From assembly GCA_030149025.1 (NCBI GenBank), contig JASBSH010000102.1:1-7098 (forward strand): a stretch of DNA of 7,098 bases, given 5' to 3'. This DNA comes from Actinomycetales bacterium (lineage in GTDB: Bacteria; Actinomycetota; Actinomycetes; Actinomycetales; BWSM-131). A program made the position numbers and the translations under genes. Below, in pieces: positions 5,275 to 7,098 of the stretch; position 1 is the first letter of the stretch; the number at the start of each line of letters is the position of its first letter. The notes below the pieces were generated by a model that saw nothing but the letters and a program-made list of their open reading frames with translations, was not told where the DNA came from and ran no database searches.

Positions 5275-6776
5275 GTGGTTCCTCTCGTCAGTTCTTTCTC
5301 AGATGCGACCTCTGGTGGGTTGTCGGGGCCTCCGGGGCGTTCGACACCACGGAAACCCGCCAGAGGTTGGGCGGGAACGGCCCGGCCAGGGCCGCTGCGG
5401 ACGGAGCGCCAGCCGGCGACTGCGAGGGCGGCGAGCACGGCCAGCCAGACCCCGTGTCGCACCCAGGTCCCGCCGCCCGGCTCCCGGTAGTCGGGCAGCA
5501 GCCCTCGCAGTGCCTGGTCGACCGGGCCGGCGAAGAGGTCGGGCGCGGACACCCAGGTGAGGCGCGGCTGGCGACCCACGCTCCAGCCTGCGACCAGCAA
5601 CCACGCGTACGCCGCCACACCGCCGACGCTGAGGACGCCGGCCACCGCAGCCACCGGCCGTCGGGCGGCGGGTGCGAGGCGCGTGATCCAGACGCTGACC
5701 ACCACCGCGGCCAGCGGCAGCACGACGACGACCTGCCGTCCCGGCCACCAGTACCCGTGCATCGTGAGCGCCACGAACGTCGCGGTGAGCCAGCCCGCCG
5801 CGATGGGCAGCGCGAGCACCTGCCAGTGCCGCGGCCGGGTGTGCAGCAGCCACGCCAGCGCCGGTACCAGGAGCAGCCACGCGGGCTGCCACGCGGCCAG
5901 CCCGAAGTCCCGGTCGACCAGCAGGCCTACCAGGCGGGTGCTGCGACCCAGGTAGTTCGGTGCCAAGCCGACGACGCCCAGCTCCCCGGAGGCCTGGAAG
6001 TAGTCACCGCTCGCATACGCGGTCCAGCCGCCGTAGATGAGCTGGTGCGCGACGAGGAAGACGGCCCCGGCACCCGTCAGCGCTGCGGCCACCAGTCCGG
6101 CCCGGCGACGCTTCCCGTTGCGCCACAACGAGAACAGCAGCACCGCCGCCAGCACCGCAGCGACCGGGGTGTACTTCACCGACAGCCACGGCAGGGCGAC
6201 GACGGCGGTGGTCGCGACCAGCGTGCCGGGCACTTCGAGTCGGCCGGTCAGGGCTGCGACACCCAGCACGACCGCCAGTGCCGCGGTGAGCTCGGGGTAG
6301 ACCTGCTGTCCGTAGACGACGAGCGGGGCAGTGGAGGCCGCCACCACGCTCACGGCGGCGGCGACCCCGAGCGGCACCTGCCAGCTCGCCTTCGCCAGCC
6401 ACGTCGTGAGCGCGGCCAGCACACCCGCGAGAACGGCCAGCACCGCCTTGGCGGCCACCCAGCCCCCGAGGCCCATGGGAAGGGCGAGCAGCACGGGCAG
6501 CAGCGGGTCGTGGGGGCTGACCTGCCGGCCCCCGGCGAGCACCGCGGTCTGCACCGGCAGCTCGGCCTGGTGGAACGGCCGCTCAGCGTTTGCCGCGAGC
6601 TGGTTGGAGATGTCCAGGTCCCCGTCCTGCCAGAGGCTGAGGGCGGACAGCAGGTACTGGGGCTCGTCGACGGCCGCCTGTCCCCCGAACGTGGAGCGCA
6701 CCCCGATCCCCAGGGCGACGACGCCGCTCGTCACGGCGCCGACGGCCACCAGGGTCAGCAGGGTGCGGCGGTTCAC
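5271..6776 (-). CDS. Polytopic membrane glycosyltransferase, GT-C fold, GT39-like
   Basis: The 501-residue product has about a dozen hydrophobic segments and probably transfers a sugar from a lipid-linked donor to an acceptor on the outer face of the membrane. After the first membrane helix (about 5-27) comes a large outer loop with DEPQY (37-41), whose Asp/Glu pair sits where GT-C enzymes keep catalytic acids, then DGDLDISNQ (51-59) and SPHDPLLPVLLALP (87-100). Further motifs are YPELTAAL (160-167), DRDFGLAAWQPAWLL (288-302) and HGYWWPGRQ (340-348). These match a widespread group of bacterial GT39-like proteins. The C-terminus (about 456-501) is hydrophilic and rich in Pro and Arg, probably cytoplasmic. 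The GTG start overlaps the epimerase stop (GTGA, 6773-6776) with GCGAGG upstream, and its own stop overlaps the lipoprotein start. The sugar and acceptor cannot be told; the epimerase next door suggests a shared sugar pathway. Confidence 0.85.
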   Translation of the reverse strand: MNRRTLLTLVAVGAVTSGVVALGIGVRSTFGGQAAVDEPQYLLSALSLWQDGDLDISNQLAANAERPFHQAELPVQTAVLAGGRQVSPHDPLLPVLLALPMGLGGWVAAKAVLAVLAGVLAALTTWLAKASWQVPLGVAAAVSVVAASTAPLVVYGQQVYPELTAALAVVLGVAALTGRLEVPGTLVATTAVVALPWLSVKYTPVAAVLAAVLLFSLWRNGKRRRAGLVAAALTGAGAVFLVAHQLIYGGWTAYASGDYFQASGELGVVGLAPNYLGRSTRLVGLLVDRDFGLAAWQPAWLLLVPALAWLLHTRPRHWQVLALPIAAGWLTATFVALTMHGYWWPGRQVVVVLPLAAVVVSVWITRLAPAARRPVAAVAGVLSVGGVAAYAWLLVAGWSVGRQPRLTWVSAPDLFAGPVDQALRGLLPDYREPGGGTWVRHGVWLAVLAALAVAGWRSVRSGPGRAVPAQPLAGFRGVERPGGPDNPPEVASEKELTRGTT

Positions 6777-7098
6777 TGCAGCCTCGCCAGATCGCTCGCC
6801 GGCTCGCCGTCGTCCACGAGCATCGCCCGCAGCTGCCGTTCGACCACCGAGAGGAGGTTCGTACGGGGGACGAACCCGACCAGCGACTTCAGCCGCCGGG
6901 TGCAGGCAAGCGTGTGCCGGACCTCCTCATCGGCGGCCGGTGCGATGTCGACGTCGACCCGGCGGCCGGTGACGGCGCCGACGGTGTCGACGAGCTCCCG
7001 CAGCGTGCGCCCGCGTCCGGTGCCGATGTTCACCGTCGTCGACGCGTCCACCTCCGCCAGCCGGACGACGGCACGCGCGGCATCGCGGGCATCGGTCA
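6773..7098 (-). CDS. NAD-dependent sugar-nucleotide epimerase/dehydratase (SDR), C-terminal part
   Basis: The reading frame is open to the right edge, so this is the last 107 codons of a longer gene. The visible part begins TDARDAARAVVRLAE and continues with VNIGTGRGRTLRELVDTVGAVTG. In extended SDR enzymes such as UDP-glucose 4-epimerases this is the region that follows the V.D...A helix and contains the NIG.G...S/T..EL motif. Near the end, LVGFVPRTNLLSVVERQL fits the usual 'LGF.P.T.L..GL' substrate-domain ending. The GTG at 7049-7051 is not the real start, because the conserved sequence continues upstream of it. The NAD-binding Rossmann motif and catalytic YxxxK lie outside the window. The enzyme would make or modify a nucleotide sugar in the cytoplasm, plausibly feeding the glycosyltransferase whose start it overlaps. 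The exact reaction is undetermined. Confidence 0.88.
   Translation of the reverse strand, partial: TDARDAARAVVRLAEVDASTTVNIGTGRGRTLRELVDTVGAVTGRRVDVDIAPAADEEVRHTLACTRRLKSLVGFVPRTNLLSVVERQLRAMLVDDGEPASDLARLQ

Noticed and set aside
4814..5560. Open frame of 248 codons on the plus strand with a hydrophobic N-terminus
   Set aside because: The Val/Leu-rich start looks like a signal or membrane segment, but it comes from complementing the Ser/Thr/Gly repeats and the gap repeats. It crosses two minus-strand genes and has no domain.

Overview
The window is a compact, high-GC stretch with frequent GTG starts and strong G/C preference at third codon positions, which points to an actinomycete (Actinomycetota). 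Every convincing gene is on the minus strand, so transcription runs from right to left. No RNA gene, insertion sequence or CRISPR array is visible, and no gene-free gap exceeds about 100 bases.

Right to middle (7098 to 970): one tightly packed gene string. It begins with the C-terminal part of a sugar-nucleotide epimerase/dehydratase of the SDR family. Next comes a polytopic GT-C-like (GT39-type) membrane glycosyltransferase, then a short lipoprotein that is almost entirely Ser/Thr/Gly/Ala linker. A complete ferric-iron type ABC importer follows: FbpA-like lipoprotein, FbpB-like fused double permease and FbpC-like ATPase. Four of the five junctions are GTGA overlaps in which stop and start share bases. 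The exception is lipoprotein to fbpA, where 83 bases separate the genes. Reading on in frame past the lipoprotein's TGA gives 28 more codons with coding-like base use, ending exactly in an ATGA overlap with the fbpA start. The lipoprotein has therefore probably been shortened by one stop codon, or is occasionally read through.

Left (924 to 1): a 71-residue, very acidic, probably disordered protein of unknown function follows 45 bases after the ATPase, with a textbook ribosome binding site. Then, after a gap of 101 bases, comes the N-terminal quarter of a phosphoketolase (Xfp), which runs off the left edge. The gap carries a sequence resembling a DosR/DevR box, suggesting control by low oxygen or nitric oxide.

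Together: the right-hand genes suggest modification of the cell surface or of secreted proteins, joined in one transcript with iron import. The lipoprotein between the two halves is the most puzzling part, since its Ser/Thr-rich sequence could be an acceptor for the neighbouring glycosyltransferase. The phosphoketolase looks like a separately controlled central-carbon gene.
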